A stretch of DNA of 64,000 bases from Leucobacter rhizosphaerae (GCF_022919175.1 NZ_CP095043.1:1054001-1118000), one strand, 5' to 3'; positions 1 through 9,197 are shown, counted from the first letter of the stretch. The notes: a model not told the origin generated them from the sequence alone. Program-made: numbers and translations.

Positions 1-781
1 TGCGCACGCCGACGCCGTCACGTTCCTGGGCGCGCACGTCGTGCCCGCCGGATCCGATCCGGCCGCCTACCTCGATCTCGTCACCGGCGAGATGCTCGAC
101 GCCGTCGCCCCGCACGTGAGCGCCGTCGACGTGTTCTGCGAGCGCGGCGCCTTCGACGCGGCGGGCACCGCGCGGGTGCTCGCCGCCGCCCAGGCGCGCG
201 GCCTCGCCACGCGGGTGCACGGCAATCAGCTCGGGCACGGCCCCGGGGTGCAGCTCGCGGTGGCGCACGGATCGCTGAGCGTCGACCACGTGGGCTTCCT
301 CGATGACACGGACATCGCCGCCCTGGCCGACTCGTGGTCGCCACGGCGCGGCGGGTCCGCACCTCGCGGCACGGTCGCCACCGTGCTCCCGGCCTGCGAT
401 CTCTCCACCCGCATGCCGCTCGCGCCGGCCCGCGCGCTGCTCGACGCGGGGGTCGAAGTGGCGATCGCCTCGAACGGCAACCCGGGCACCTCGTACACGT
501 CGTCGATGGCGTTCTGCGTGGCGACGGCGGTGCTGCAGATGGGCCTGACCGTGCAGGAGGCGGTGCGGGCGGCCACGCTCGGCGGCGCCATCGCGCTCGC
601 CATGGACGAGGACGGCTGGACCGACCCCCGGGGTCTCGCGCAGCCGGCGGTCGGGCGGATCCGCGTAGGCGCGCGAGCCGACCTGCACCTGCTCGACGCG
701 CCGTCGATCACGCACCTCGCCTACCGGCCGGGCATGCCCCTCACCGCCGCCGTCTGGCGCGCCGGGGGCCGGGTGGCCTAG
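1..781 (+). CDS. hutI: Imidazolonepropionase, C-terminal part (5' end outside window)
   Basis: Hydrolyses imidazolone-5-propionate to N-formimino-glutamate, the third step of histidine breakdown. The reading frame is open from base 2 and has no start in the window, so the N-terminus lies to the left. About 260 C-terminal residues are visible. Seen motifs are LGAHVVP near the left edge, the metal-site HGNQLG, a DH pair downstream and SNGNPGTS, followed by the closing composite-domain strand RIRVGARADLHLLD. These match the amidohydrolase-family HutI. It converges on the IclR gene and shares a neighbourhood with hutH and hutG. Urocanase (hutU) is not in the window and could lie to the left. Identification is firm; only the length is incomplete. 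Confidence 0.93.
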   Translation, partial: AHADAVTFLGAHVVPAGSDPAAYLDLVTGEMLDAVAPHVSAVDVFCERGAFDAAGTARVLAAAQARGLATRVHGNQLGHGPGVQLAVAHGSLSVDHVGFLDDTDIAALADSWSPRRGGSAPRGTVATVLPACDLSTRMPLAPARALLDAGVEVAIASNGNPGTSYTSSMAFCVATAVLQMGLTVQEAVRAATLGGAIALAMDEDGWTDPRGLAQPAVGRIRVGARADLHLLDAPSITHLAYRPGMPLTAAVWRAGGRVA

Positions 782-800
782 CGCGGTCCCGCCTACCACT

Positions 801-884
801 CCGCCCCGCACCGCGCGACCCCGCCCCTCGCTCCCGCACCCTCCGCCCCGCACCGCGCGACCCCGCCCCTCGCTCCCGCACCCT
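801..884. repeat. Two perfect 42-bp tandem copies in the hutI-iclR gap
   Basis: Bases 801-842 and 843-884 are identical GC-rich units beginning CCGCCCCGCACC. The 12-mer across the unit junction (836-847, GCACCCTCCGCC) is complementary to 966-977, so the gap can also fold on itself. No coding function is apparent. The rest of the 232-bp gap holds inverted arms (next entry) and a run of 7-nt GAGGCGA-like units at about 978-1005. Confidence 0.85.
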
Positions 885-887
885 CCA

Positions 888-967
888 CCGAACGCCTCCT
901 TTCTCGCCGAGCGCCTCCGAAGTGAGCGCGCAGATCAGAGGCGTTCGGCATTGTGGGAGGCGTTCGG
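888..967. terminator. Inverted repeats between convergent hutI and iclR
   Basis: The arm CCGAACGCCTCC (888-899) is perfectly complementary to GGAGGCGTTCGG (956-967). Its inner 10 bases also match a second copy of AGGCGTTCGG at 939-948, so two alternative hairpins are possible. The position between two convergent genes fits a bidirectional terminator. There is no clear U-run, so this is an inference from symmetry and location. Confidence 0.5.
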
Positions 968-1013
968 CGGAGGGTGCGAGAGGCGAGAGGCGAGAGGCGA
1001 GAGGCCGGTACCG

Positions 1014-1793
1014 CTAGCCGGCCGCGCGGCCGTGGATGCGGTGCGACAGCGTCTCGGCGGTGCGCAGCACCTCCGAGGCGAGCTCGGGCAGTCGCGCGTC
1101 CGGCACCGAGTCCTCGGGAAAGGTGACCGCGATGGCCGCGACCGGCCAGCCGCGGTGATCTCGCACCGGCACCCCGATCGAGCAGAGCCCCGCCGTCACC
1201 GAACCCCGCTCCAGCGCGAAGCCGCGGGTGCGCGTGTCGTCGAGCACCGCGCGCAGGCGAGAGTAGCGGTCGATGCCCTCCGGGTCCTCGTGGCGGTGCA
1301 CGAACGCCTCGCGATCGGGGAAGAGCGCGCGCACCTGCGCCTTGGGCAGCGCCGCGAGGATCGCCCGACCGCTCGCCGTGAGCTGCATCGGCAGCCGCAC
1401 ATCGACGTCGGTGATGAGCGGCGGCGCCCCCACGGCGCGCTCCTCGATCACGTAGAGCACGTCGCGCCCGTGCGGCACGGCGAGGTGCCCGCTCTGCCCG
1501 ACGGCGTCGACGAGCTGGGCCACGAGCGGCCGGCCGAGGCGCGCGAGCGGCTCCTGCCGGGCGTACGCAGAGTTGAGCTCGACCGCCGAGAGCCCGAGGC
1601 CGTACCGCCGCTCCTCGGGCAGGTGCATGACGTACCCGTGCGTCTGCAGCGTCGCGAGCAGGTGATAGACCGTCGAGCGCGGCAGCGCCAGGCGAGCCGC
1701 GATGATGCTGGCGGGCAGCGGACCCCGCGAGCGCGCGAGCAGGGTCAGAATGCGCAGCGTCTGATCCGCCGCCGGCACCTTCGCGTCACCCAT
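1014..1793 (-). CDS. IclR-family transcriptional regulator, probable hut regulator
   Basis: A 259-residue protein with an N-terminal winged helix-turn-helix (about residues 8-65, including PRSTVYHLLATLQTHGYV) and a C-terminal IclR ligand-binding domain (about 80-250) with GRAILAALP and GSVTAGLCSIGVPV. Length and domain order are normal for IclR. It lies 71 bp downstream of hutH on the same strand and converges with hutI. By position it probably controls histidine utilisation genes, which is an inference. A 12-bp palindrome just upstream of hutH (3457-3468) is one possible operator. An effector such as urocanate cannot be deduced from the sequence. Confidence 0.85.
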   Translation of the reverse strand: MGDAKVPAADQTLRILTLLARSRGPLPASIIAARLALPRSTVYHLLATLQTHGYVMHLPEERRYGLGLSAVELNSAYARQEPLARLGRPLVAQLVDAVGQSGHLAVPHGRDVLYVIEERAVGAPPLITDVDVRLPMQLTASGRAILAALPKAQVRALFPDREAFVHRHEDPEGIDRYSRLRAVLDDTRTRGFALERGSVTAGLCSIGVPVRDHRGWPVAAIAVTFPEDSVPDARLPELASEVLRTAETLSHRIHGRAAG

Positions 1794-1809
1794 GCTCGCA
1801 GCCTAGCGC

Positions 1810-1854
1810 GAGGCGAGCGGGCTCAGGCACACGACGTGAGGCAAGCGGGCTCAG
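1810..1854. repeat. Imperfect 17-bp direct repeat between iclR and hutH
   Basis: GAGGCGAGCGGGCTCAG (1810-1826) recurs with one change as GAGGCAAGCGGGCTCAG (1838-1854), just beyond the hutH stop codon. A third, weaker echo (GGGTCAGGCAAGC) follows into the hutH 3' end. It belongs to the set of short duplications found beside gene 3' ends in this window. Confidence 0.6.
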
Positions 1855-1864
1855 ACGAGCTGGG

Positions 1865-3442
1865 TCAGGCAAGCTGCGTGCCGAGCGCGCGCTCCACCGC
1901 GTCGCGAACCGCACCCGATCCCACGAACTCCGCGGCGGCGGTGATGGTGGGCGACAGGAACGTGTCCGTCTCCGGCGCGGGGATCCGCGTGCGGAAGAGC
2001 GCGTGCACCGCGGCCGTCGCCGCGCTCGGCCGCCCCGCCTCGGGATCCTGAGCCCGGAAGTCGAGCGCGCGCGTGGACGCGAGCAGCTCGATCCCGAGCA
2101 CCCGGGCCAGCCCGTCGAGCGATCGCCGCAGCTTGCGACCGGCGTGCCAGCCGAGCGAGACGTGATCCTCCTGCATCGCCGACGACGGGATCGAGTCGAC
2201 CGAGGCCGGGGCCGCGAGCCGCTTGAGCTCCGCGACGATGCCTGCGGCCGTGTACTGCGCGATCATCAGACCGGAGTCGAGCCCGGCGTCGGCGGCGAGG
2301 AACGGCGGCAGGCCGTGGTTGCGGGAGACGTCGAGGAACCGATCCGTGCGGCGCTCGGAGATGCTCGCGAGGTCGGCCACCGCGATGGCCAGGAAGTCGA
2401 GCACGTAGGCGACGGGGGCGCCGTGGAAGTTGCCGTTCGACTCGACCCGGCCGTCGGGCAGCACCACGGGGTTGTCGATCGCCGACACGAGTTCGATGCC
2501 CGCGACGCCGGTCGCGTGTGCGGCGGTGTCGCGGGCAGCGCCGTGCACCTGGGGGGCGCACCGGAGCGAGTACGCGTCCTGCACCCGCGTGAACTCGCCC
2601 TCGCGGGGGCGCTGGATGAGCGTGGACCCCTCGAGCACCCGCAGCATGTTCGCCGCGGAGGCCCCCTGGCCCGGGTGCGGGCGCAGCGCGTGGAGGTCGG
2701 CGGCGAACACCGCGTCGGTGCCGGTCAGCGCCTCGACGCTCGCGGCCGCCGCGACGTCCGCGACCCGGAGCAGGCCGCCGAGGTCGTGCAGCGCGAGGCA
2801 GAGCATGCCGAGCATGCCGTCCGTGCCGTTGATCAGCGCGAGGCCCTCTTTCTCCGCGAGCACGATCGGCTCGATGCCCGCGGCGGCGAGCGCGTCGGCC
2901 GCCGGAATCGTCGGCGCGTGCGGATCCTCACTCACCCGCACCTCGCCCTCCCCGAGCAGCGTCAGCGCGCAGTGCGCCAGCGGGCTGAGATCGCCCGAGC
3001 AGCCGAGCGAGCCGTACTCGTGCACGACCGGCGTGATGCCGGCGTTGAGGATCGCCGCATACGTCTCGGCGACGACGGGGCGCACGCCGGTGCGACCGCT
3101 CGCCAGGGTGTTGAGGCGCAGCAGCATGAGGGCGCGCACCACCTCGCGCTCCACCTCCGGCCCCGTGCCGGCGGCGTGCGACCGGATCAGGCTGCGCTGC
3201 AGCTGCTGGCGCTTCTCGATCGGGATCTGCACCTTGGCGAGCGCCCCGAAGCCCGTGGAGACGCCATAGTGCGGGCGCGTGTCGCTCGCGAGCTCGGCGA
3301 TGACCCGCTGACTCGCCGCGACGCGCTCGAGGGCGCGGGCACCGAGCGCGACGGTGGCGCCGTTGCGCGCGACGTCGACGACGTCGCTGATGGTGAGCGG
3401 GGCGTCGCCCAGGACGACCGAGGTGCGTGCACGAGATTCCAT
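1865..3442 (-). CDS. hutH: Histidine ammonia-lyase
   Basis: Deaminates histidine to trans-urocanate, the first step of the hut pathway, in the cytoplasm. The 525-residue protein has the aromatic-amino-acid-lyase signature: the region GSLGCSGDLSPLAH around the self-processed MIO cofactor, plus GNFHG, RTDRFLD and SAMQEDHVS. The MIO tripeptide reads Cys-Ser-Gly rather than the usual Ala-Ser-Gly. I recall CSG in other actinobacterial HutH proteins, so this is probably lineage-typical. It is transcribed away from hutG across a 124-bp divergent promoter, with the IclR gene downstream. Tyrosine or phenylalanine lyase cannot be excluded by motif alone, but the hut neighbours make HutH the best call. 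Confidence 0.93.
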   Translation of the reverse strand: MESRARTSVVLGDAPLTISDVVDVARNGATVALGARALERVAASQRVIAELASDTRPHYGVSTGFGALAKVQIPIEKRQQLQRSLIRSHAAGTGPEVEREVVRALMLLRLNTLASGRTGVRPVVAETYAAILNAGITPVVHEYGSLGCSGDLSPLAHCALTLLGEGEVRVSEDPHAPTIPAADALAAAGIEPIVLAEKEGLALINGTDGMLGMLCLALHDLGGLLRVADVAAAASVEALTGTDAVFAADLHALRPHPGQGASAANMLRVLEGSTLIQRPREGEFTRVQDAYSLRCAPQVHGAARDTAAHATGVAGIELVSAIDNPVVLPDGRVESNGNFHGAPVAYVLDFLAIAVADLASISERRTDRFLDVSRNHGLPPFLAADAGLDSGLMIAQYTAAGIVAELKRLAAPASVDSIPSSAMQEDHVSLGWHAGRKLRRSLDGLARVLGIELLASTRALDFRAQDPEAGRPSAATAAVHALFRTRIPAPETDTFLSPTITAAAEFVGSGAVRDAVERALGTQLA

Positions 3443-3566
3443 GCTTCGATCTCATCGCACGAGCGTGCCTCGCGGCAGGGCTCCGTCTCGCGATCCGTCT
3501 GGGATCCCGGACGATCGACGGGGGCAGGATCACCGCGACCATCCCCCGCTTGCTAGCGTCGCAGCT
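3443..3566. promoter_or_regulatory. Divergent hutH/hutG promoter region
   Basis: A 124-bp gap between the divergent hutH and hutG starts. It holds GCACGAGCGTGC (3457-3468), a perfect 5-bp inverted repeat with a 2-nt centre, 15 bp upstream of the hutH start. This could be an operator for the nearby IclR protein. I see no convincing -35/-10 pair by eye. Confidence 0.4.
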
Positions 3567-4583
3567 ATGAGCCCCGACACTGAGCCCATGCCCTCGCCCT
3601 CGCCCTCGTCCACGCCCGCCCCCGTCCTCGCGCACGATCCCGAGTGGCCGCGCACGGGCGGCTGGGCGGCGGCGAGCGACGTCCCCGGCACCGAGCGGGT
3701 CGACCTCGCGGTCCTCGGCATCCCCACGTCGCGGACCTCGCTGTCGCCGAGCAACGCGCACGTCACACCCGCCGCGGTGCGCGCGGCGCTGCGGCGGTAC
3801 TCCGGGCACGTCGTCGCCCTCGGCGATCCCGAGGATCGCGGCGCCGAGGCGCAGCTCGTGCTCGACGAGGCGCTCCGGATCGTCGACGCCGGGGACGTCG
3901 CGGACCCCGACACCGAGGCCGGCGAGCGTGCCGCGACGGCGGCGGTCGCGGCCCTCGCGGCACGCGCCGACCTGGTCGTCGCCCTCGGCGGCGACAACGC
4001 GCTGACGGTGCCCGCCGCGCTCGGGATCGCCGGCGTCGGAACCCCGCACGACACGCTCGCGACCGCGGGGCTCATCACCCTCGACGCGCACCACGATCTC
4101 CGCACCGGCCGCAGCAACGGCTCCCCCGTCCGGCGCCTGATCGAGTCGGGCCTCGACCCGCGCCGCGTCGTGCAGATCGGCATCGCCGACTTCGCGAACT
4201 CCCGCGTCTACCGCGACCGGGCGCGGGCGTGGGGCATCACGGTGATCCACCGCGACGAACTGCACGACCGAGCGCTCGGCGACGTCGTCGCCGAGGCGCT
4301 CCGGATCGCGGGAGCAGCCGGCGGCCCGGTGCACGTGGACCTCGACGTGGATGTCTGCGACCGCTCGGTCGCCCCGGGCTGCCCCGCCTCGATCCCGGGC
4401 GGGCTTCAAGCCCACGAGCTGCGTCGGATCACCCGACTGCTCGCCGCCGACACCCGGGTCCGAGGCATCGACCTGGCCGAGGTCGATGCCTCCGCGGACA
4501 CCCCCGACGGCCGCACGGTGCGGCTCGCGGCGCTGTGCGTGCTCGAGGCGGCCGCGGGGCTCGCCGAGCGGCTGGGGCGGTAG
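3567..4583 (+). CDS. hutG: Formimidoylglutamase (ureohydrolase family)
   Basis: Hydrolyses N-formimino-L-glutamate to glutamate and formamide, the last step of the five-carbon hut pathway. The ATG at 3567 is chosen because an upstream in-frame extension would run into hutH on the other strand; this gives 338 residues. Arginase-family manganese motifs are present: GGDNALTVP, DAHHDLRTG and HVDLDVDVCDRSVAPG. The first motif has Asn where many arginases have His (GGDH); I believe this occurs in formimidoylglutamases. It converges on ung with a 6-bp gap. Agmatinase is an alternative within the family, but the hutH/hutI context favours HutG. Confidence 0.88.
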   Translation: MSPDTEPMPSPSPSSTPAPVLAHDPEWPRTGGWAAASDVPGTERVDLAVLGIPTSRTSLSPSNAHVTPAAVRAALRRYSGHVVALGDPEDRGAEAQLVLDEALRIVDAGDVADPDTEAGERAATAAVAALAARADLVVALGGDNALTVPAALGIAGVGTPHDTLATAGLITLDAHHDLRTGRSNGSPVRRLIESGLDPRRVVQIGIADFANSRVYRDRARAWGITVIHRDELHDRALGDVVAEALRIAGAAGGPVHVDLDVDVCDRSVAPGCPASIPGGLQAHELRRITRLLAADTRVRGIDLAEVDASADTPDGRTVRLAALCVLEAAAGLAERLGR

Positions 4584-4589
4584 GCGCCC

Positions 4590-5297
4590 TCAGAACAGCC
4601 GGGCCTCGTCCACGTCCGGCAGTGCCCAGTCGATGCCCGGCGCCCCCTGCGCTGCGAGCGCGGCGTTCGCGCGGCTGAACGGGCGGGAGCCGAAGAAGCC
4701 CCGCGACGCCGACAGCGGCGACGGGTGCGCGCTCTCGATGCGCGGCACCCCGCCGAGGAGCGGCGCGAGCGCGCGCGCATCGGCACCCCAGAGGATCGCG
4801 ACGAGCGGGCCGCCGCGCGCGGCGAGGGCCCGGATCGTGTGCTCGGTGATGTCCTCCCAGCCGCGCCGCCGGTGCGATCCCGCCTCACCCGCGCGCACCG
4901 TGAGCACCCGGTTGAGCAGCAGCACCCCCTGGTCCGCCCAGGGCGTGAGGTCGCCGTGCACGGCGGGCGCGATCCCCAGGTCGTCCTGGCGCTCCCGGTA
5001 GACATTGCGCAAGCTGCGCGGGATCGGCCGCACCTCGGGCGCCGTCGCGAAGGAGAGCCCGATCGGGTGCCCGGGGGTCGGGTACGGATCCTGCCCCACG
5101 ATGAGCACGCGCACCCCGGCGAGGGGCCGCTGCAGCGCCGCGAGCACCCGGTCGTCATCGGGCAGCACCTCCGCACCGGACGCGCGCTCCGCCGTGACGA
5201 AGGCGCCCACCTCAGTGAATCGATCCGCCATCGGGGCGAGCGCGGCGGCCCAGTCCGAGGCGATCCCGGACCGCGCCCAGGGGGTGCCCTGCAGCAT
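4590..5297 (-). CDS. ung: Uracil-DNA glycosylase, family 1
   Basis: Removes uracil from DNA to start base-excision repair. The 235-residue protein has the family-1 motifs in order: the catalytic-Asp water-activating loop [17 protein letters not shown], the strand [12 protein letters not shown], and the minor-groove loop [17 protein letters not shown]. An ATG at 5297 is preferred over an in-frame GTG three bases earlier. It is 11 bp downstream of the SDR gene on the same strand, so the two may be cotranscribed. Nothing unusual is seen. Confidence 0.95.
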   Translation of the reverse strand: MLQGTPWARSGIASDWAAALAPMADRFTEVGAFVTAERASGAEVLPDDDRVLAALQRPLAGVRVLIVGQDPYPTPGHPIGLSFATAPEVRPIPRSLRNVYRERQDDLGIAPAVHGDLTPWADQGVLLLNRVLTVRAGEAGSHRRRGWEDITEHTIRALAARGGPLVAILWGADARALAPLLGGVPRIESAHPSPLSASRGFFGSRPFSRANAALAAQGAPGIDWALPDVDEARLF

Positions 5298-5308
5298 CAC
5301 GGGTCCGC

Positions 5309-6079
5309 TCAGGTCCGCGGCGCGAGCGGGCCGCGGTGCACGTGGAAGACGCTCGACTGCGCGACCGGCCGGAGCACGATCAGGTCCTGATTCACGTGCG
5401 GCGGCTGCTCGAAGGCCCCGACGAGCACCTCCGCCACGTCCTCCGCGCGCAGCGGCTCCACGTCGAGATACGGCTTGGCCGCCGCCTCGGCGTCGCCCCG
5501 CAGCCGGTTGAGGGTGAACTCCTCGGTGTGCACGAGGCCGGGTGCGAGCTCAAGCACGCGGATCGGCTCGCCCGCGAGCTCGAGCCGGAGCACGTTCGAC
5601 ACCGCGTGGGCGCCGAACTTGGCGGCGTTGTAGCCCCCGCCTCCCGGGTAGGCGTCGAGCCCGGCGGTCGAGGTGACGTTCAAGATCGAGGCCGAGCCGG
5701 CGCGTCGCGCACCCTCCCGGAGCACGGGCAGGAGCGCCGCGGTCACCGAGCGCAGCCCGATCACGTTCACCTCGAACATCGCGCGCCAGTCATCGTTTGA
5801 GGAGTGCTCGACGGAATCCGCGCCGAACGCGCCCCCGGCGTTGTTCACGAGTCCGGTGGCCCCGCCCGTCGCCGCGACGTCGGCGGCGAGCCGCGACACC
5901 TGCTCCTCGTCCGTGACATCGCAGACCACGACGTGCGCTCCGGTCTCGTCGGCGAGCGCGCGCAGCCGATCCTCCCGGCGCGCGACGGCGACGGTCTGCC
6001 ACCCGAGCGCTGCGAATCGCCGCACGGTCGCGGCCCCGATCCCGGAGCTCGCCCCGGTCACCACCACTCGTTTCTGCAC
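5309..6079 (-). CDS. Short-chain dehydrogenase/reductase, YdfG-like
   Basis: A 256-residue classical SDR oxidoreductase. It has the Rossmann nucleotide motif TGASSGIG near the N-terminus, NNAGG in the middle, the catalytic Ser in LNVTSTAG and the YNAAK active-site Tyr/Lys pair. The GTG at 6079 is chosen because AGGAGG precedes it by five bases and the TGxxxGxG fold begins six residues later; a longer ATG start at 6217 would run into the metY leader. The arginine in VARREDR after strand 2 suggests NADP(H). The substrate is not predictable; the closest general description is the serine/3-hydroxy-acid dehydrogenase type. It is divergent from metY. Confidence 0.85.
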   Translation of the reverse strand: MQKRVVVTGASSGIGAATVRRFAALGWQTVAVARREDRLRALADETGAHVVVCDVTDEEQVSRLAADVAATGGATGLVNNAGGAFGADSVEHSSNDDWRAMFEVNVIGLRSVTAALLPVLREGARRAGSASILNVTSTAGLDAYPGGGGYNAAKFGAHAVSNVLRLELAGEPIRVLELAPGLVHTEEFTLNRLRGDAEAAAKPYLDVEPLRAEDVAEVLVGAFEQPPHVNQDLIVLRPVAQSSVFHVHRGPLAPRT

Positions 6080-6219
6080 CCGCGCCTCCTCGCTTCTCCG
6101 CCTGTACGTCTGCAGATATAGATTACGCGTCGTGTCTCGGGCCGTTGCTCTTCCCAGGGGCACTCCGTACGCTCGGGTGCAGCACCACCCACACTCATTC
6201 CGTCTCCGAGGAGTCATTC
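6080..6219. promoter_or_regulatory. Divergent SDR/metY promoter region
   Basis: A 140-bp gap containing the only A+T-rich tract nearby (GCAGATATAGATTACG, about 6112-6127), a likely -10 region for one of the two genes. GAGGAG just upstream of 6220 serves as the metY ribosome-binding site. I looked for a SAM riboswitch and did not find one. Confidence 0.4.
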
Positions 6220-7545
6220 ATGACAGACCAGTCCACCTGGGGCTTCGAAACCCAACAGATCCACGCCGGCCAGCAGCCCGACCCGACCACCGGCTCCCGC
6301 GCGCTCCCGATCCATCAGACATCGTCGTTTGTGTTCGAGGACACCACGCAGGCCGCCAACCGATTCGCGCTCGCCGAGCTCGGTCCGATCTACACGCGGA
6401 TCACGAACCCGACCCAGGCCGTTGCCGAGGAGCGGATCGCCGCGCTCGAGGGCGGCACCGCGGCCCTGCTGCTGTCGAGCGGCCAGGCGGCCTCGACGTT
6501 CGCCGTGCTGAACATCGCGAACGCCGGCGACCACATCGTGTCCTCGAGCTCGATCTACGGCGGCACCTACAACCTCTTCAAGTACACGCTCGCGAAGCTC
6601 GGCGTCGAGGTCACGTTCGTGGAAGACCAGGATGACCCGGCGGCGTGGCAGCGCGCCGTGCGTCCGAACACGAAGCTGTTCTTCGCGGAGAGCATCGCGA
6701 ACCCGCGCTCGAACGTGCTCGACATCCGCACCGTCGCCGACGTGGCGCACGAGAACCACGTGCCCCTCATCATCGACAACACCGTCGCGAGCCCGTACCT
6801 CGTGCGCCCGCTCGAGCACGGCGCCGACATCGTGCTGCACTCGGCCACCAAGTTCCTCGGCGGTCACGGCACCACCCTCGGCGGCGTCATCGTCGACGGC
6901 GGCACCTTCCCGTGGTCGCAGCACGCCGACACGTTCCCCGGCCTCACGGAGCCCGACCCGTCCTACAACGGCGTCAGCTACACGGGTGCCGTGGGCGACG
7001 GCATCGCGTACATCATCAAGGCCCGCGTGCAGCTCCTGCGCGACCTGGGATCCTCGATCGCACCGCTCAGCGCCTGGCTGCTGCTGCAGGGCATCGAGAC
7101 GCTGTCGCTACGCATCGAGCGCCACGTGCAGAACGCGCAGGAGGTGGCCGAGTGGCTGGACTCCCACGAGGACGTCGCCACCGTCTACTACTCCGGTCTG
7201 CCGTCGAGCCCGTGGTACGCGGCCGCCAACCGGTACGCCCCGAAGGGCGTCGGAGCGGTGCTCGCGTTCGAGCTCAAGGGGGGCGTCGACGCCGGTCGCG
7301 CGGTCGTCGAGAACGTGGAGCTGTTCAGCCACGTCGCGAACATCGGTGACGTGCGCAGCCTGATCATCCACCCAGCATCGACGACGCACTCGCAGCTCAC
7401 GCCGGAGCAGCAGCTCACCGCGGGTGTGACGCCGGGCCTCGTGCGCCTGTCAGTGGGTCTCGAGCACATCGACGACATCAAGGCCGATCTCGAGCAGGGC
7501 TTCGCCGCCGCGCGTGCCGTCGTGGCAGCCGCCGCGAACGCGTAG
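6220..7545 (+). CDS. metY: O-acetylhomoserine (thiol)-lyase
   Basis: Makes homocysteine from O-acetylhomoserine and sulfide (direct sulfhydrylation) in methionine synthesis, using pyridoxal phosphate. The ATG at 6220 follows a GAGGAG ribosome site and begins [17 protein letters not shown], the usual family start; total length is 441 residues. The PLP lysine is in [13 protein letters not shown], and the substrate-binding stretch IYTRITNPT is typical of Cys/Met-metabolism PLP enzymes. metX, which makes its substrate, lies 1.8 kb downstream on the same strand, separated by two genes on the opposite strand. So the pair is linked but not an operon here. Confidence 0.95.
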   Translation: MTDQSTWGFETQQIHAGQQPDPTTGSRALPIHQTSSFVFEDTTQAANRFALAELGPIYTRITNPTQAVAEERIAALEGGTAALLLSSGQAASTFAVLNIANAGDHIVSSSSIYGGTYNLFKYTLAKLGVEVTFVEDQDDPAAWQRAVRPNTKLFFAESIANPRSNVLDIRTVADVAHENHVPLIIDNTVASPYLVRPLEHGADIVLHSATKFLGGHGTTLGGVIVDGGTFPWSQHADTFPGLTEPDPSYNGVSYTGAVGDGIAYIIKARVQLLRDLGSSIAPLSAWLLLQGIETLSLRIERHVQNAQEVAEWLDSHEDVATVYYSGLPSSPWYAAANRYAPKGVGAVLAFELKGGVDAGRAVVENVELFSHVANIGDVRSLIIHPASTTHSQLTPEQQLTAGVTPGLVRLSVGLEHIDDIKADLEQGFAAARAVVAAAANA

Positions 7546-7559
7546 TCCGATCGATTCCT

Positions 7560-7594
7560 GCAACGGGGTTCGCCGATCCGGCGGGCCCCGTTGC
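7560..7594. terminator. Bidirectional terminator after metY
   Basis: GCAACGGGG (7560-7568) pairs perfectly with CCCCGTTGC (7586-7594). The 17-nt loop contains a smaller CGCC/GGCG stem. It lies between the convergent metY and AlkD-like genes. The left arm and loop start closely match the sequence beginning at 60483, downstream of groES. Confidence 0.75.
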
Positions 7595-7628
7595 GTCGTT
7601 CAGCGGCGCTCAGCCGTGCATCCCGCGT

Positions 7629-8333
7629 TCAGCCGTCCTTGCGGCGGACCATCTCGGCGATGGCGATCGGCGCGAACGGCGAGGTGCACCCCGGAGGGGT
7701 CGGGTAGTCCCGCAGCACCCCCAGGCGCTCGCCGATATCGATGGCCCGCGGCCGCAGTGCCGCATCGTGGATCCCGATCTGGGTGAGGCTCCAGTTCATG
7801 GCCCACTGCAGCCGATCCGGCGCCGCCGGCATCTCCGCCTCAATGGTGTCGAGATACGCCGTGAGGTCGAGCCCCTCGGGCTGCTTCCCGATGCGGTCGG
7901 AGGTGAGAGCCCAGCCCGCGCTCGCGACGACGGGATCGGGATCCGCGAGCCACCGCTCGCGCAGCTCCTCCGCGTGCGGCCCCTTGCCCACGATGTAGTT
8001 CACGAGCCAGTCGTGCACCTTCGGCACGCGGGACTCGCGCAGCATCGTGTCCAGCTCGCCGGCGGAGAACTCGCGCGGGCGGGCGATGAGGAGCGCCACG
8101 AGGCGGGCCGGCGTGACGTCGGTCGCCCACAGCTCGCGCGCGAGCGGCTGGTTCTTCTTCAGCCGCTTCGCGATGGCGCGCAGCTTCGAGAGGTTCACCC
8201 CGTGATCGTCGCCGTGCTTCTCGTTCACGGCGCGGGCGCGCGGATCCTCGAGGGCGGCGAGCTCGGCGAGCAGCGCGTCGACGGTCTCGACGGTCTCTGC
8301 GGGGGCGGCGTCTGCGGCGTCTGCGGCGTTCAT
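7629..8333 (-). CDS. DNA alkylation repair family protein (AlkD-like HEAT repeat)
   Basis: A 234-residue, mostly helical protein. The segment DDHGVNLSKLRAIAKRLKKN near residue 45, then FSAGELDTMLRESRVPKVHDW, LVNYIVGK and a late WAMNWSLTQIG, fits the AlkD-type alkylation repair family (PF08713). Members remove or bind alkylated bases through HEAT-like repeats. The first 25 residues are Ala-rich and low-complexity. It starts 9 bp after the CPBP protease stop, so the two are probably cotranscribed. Catalytic activity is not proven by the sequence; some members only bind DNA. Confidence 0.72.
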   Translation of the reverse strand: MNAADAADAAPAETVETVDALLAELAALEDPRARAVNEKHGDDHGVNLSKLRAIAKRLKKNQPLARELWATDVTPARLVALLIARPREFSAGELDTMLRESRVPKVHDWLVNYIVGKGPHAEELRERWLADPDPVVASAGWALTSDRIGKQPEGLDLTAYLDTIEAEMPAAPDRLQWAMNWSLTQIGIHDAALRPRAIDIGERLGVLRDYPTPPGCTSPFAPIAIAEMVRRKDG

Positions 8334-8342
8334 GGTGTCACC

Positions 8343-9197
8343 CTAGTCGCTCGTGGCGGGCGCGACGGGTGCGACCTTCGTCCGATTCGTGACCAGGAAG
8401 ATGGCGACCAGCGCGAACGCGACGTAGACGAAGCTGAAGATCCCCGCGACACCGATCAGACCCGATGTTCCCGCGGTCGCGGCGTTGTGGGCGTCGATGC
8501 CTCCGGTCGCGAGGATCGTCGTCGGATCGGTCGCGGCGTGCAGCAGGATCGCCCACACCAGGCGACCCGTCACGCGCAGGGACAGGTACATCAGGGCGCC
8601 GAATCCGAAGGTGTACACGACGGTGCCCAGCACCGTCGACAACGGCTGCCCCTGCAGCGCGTTGCCCGCGTGCATGATCGCGAAGTACGACGCGGACAGC
8701 ACGAGCACCGCCCGCTCGCCGTATCCGCCGGACCGGAGGATATTCACGACGAACCCGCGGGTGAGCAGTTCCTCGGCGAACCCGACGCAGAGCCCGAGCG
8801 CGAGGATCGCGAGCACCGTCGCGACGGCGTAGGCGGACCATCGGGTCCCGATCAGGCGGAGCACGATCGGGATCAGGACCAGCAGCACGGCGAGCCACAT
8901 CCACCGGCGTCCCGGGAGCGACTCCCGGCGGAAAAGCCCGCGGGCCCACCCGAGCGAGGCCGCCAACACGATCAGCAGGAGGCCCGAGAGCAGGATCGGG
9001 AGCGCGACGCCGAAGAAGATGCTCGCGGGGCTGCTGAGCGGGTCCGCGACGTCGATCACGTCGTGGAACAGCGCCGACGTGCCGAGGCCGATGAGCTGAT
9101 AGACGAGCCAGTACCCGACCACGAGGAGCAGCGCCTTCCACCAGGTGCCCCGGTGCCAGAAGCGCCGCCAACCGTTCGAGTGCTGCGGATCGGACAT
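8343..9197 (-). CDS. CPBP-family intramembrane metalloprotease
   Basis: A 284-residue membrane protein with about eight hydrophobic segments and the CPBP (CAAX protease/bacteriocin-processing) motifs: EELLTRGFVVNIL (EExxxR), FAIMHAGNAL (FxxxH) and a late HAATDP. These residues would form the metal site inside the membrane. In other bacteria such proteins handle prenylated peptides or bacteriocin immunity; no peptide gene is visible here, so the substrate is unknown. It is divergent from metX across 114 bp and precedes the AlkD-like gene. Confidence 0.85.
   Translation of the reverse strand: MSDPQHSNGWRRFWHRGTWWKALLLVVGYWLVYQLIGLGTSALFHDVIDVADPLSSPASIFFGVALPILLSGLLLIVLAASLGWARGLFRRESLPGRRWMWLAVLLVLIPIVLRLIGTRWSAYAVATVLAILALGLCVGFAEELLTRGFVVNILRSGGYGERAVLVLSASYFAIMHAGNALQGQPLSTVLGTVVYTFGFGALMYLSLRVTGRLVWAILLHAATDPTTILATGGIDAHNAATAGTSGLIGVAGIFSFVYVAFALVAIFLVTNRTKVAPVAPATSD

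Noticed and set aside
6080..6219. SAM riboswitch upstream of metY
   Set aside because: No conserved aptamer helices or pseudoknot elements are seen in the 140-bp gap.
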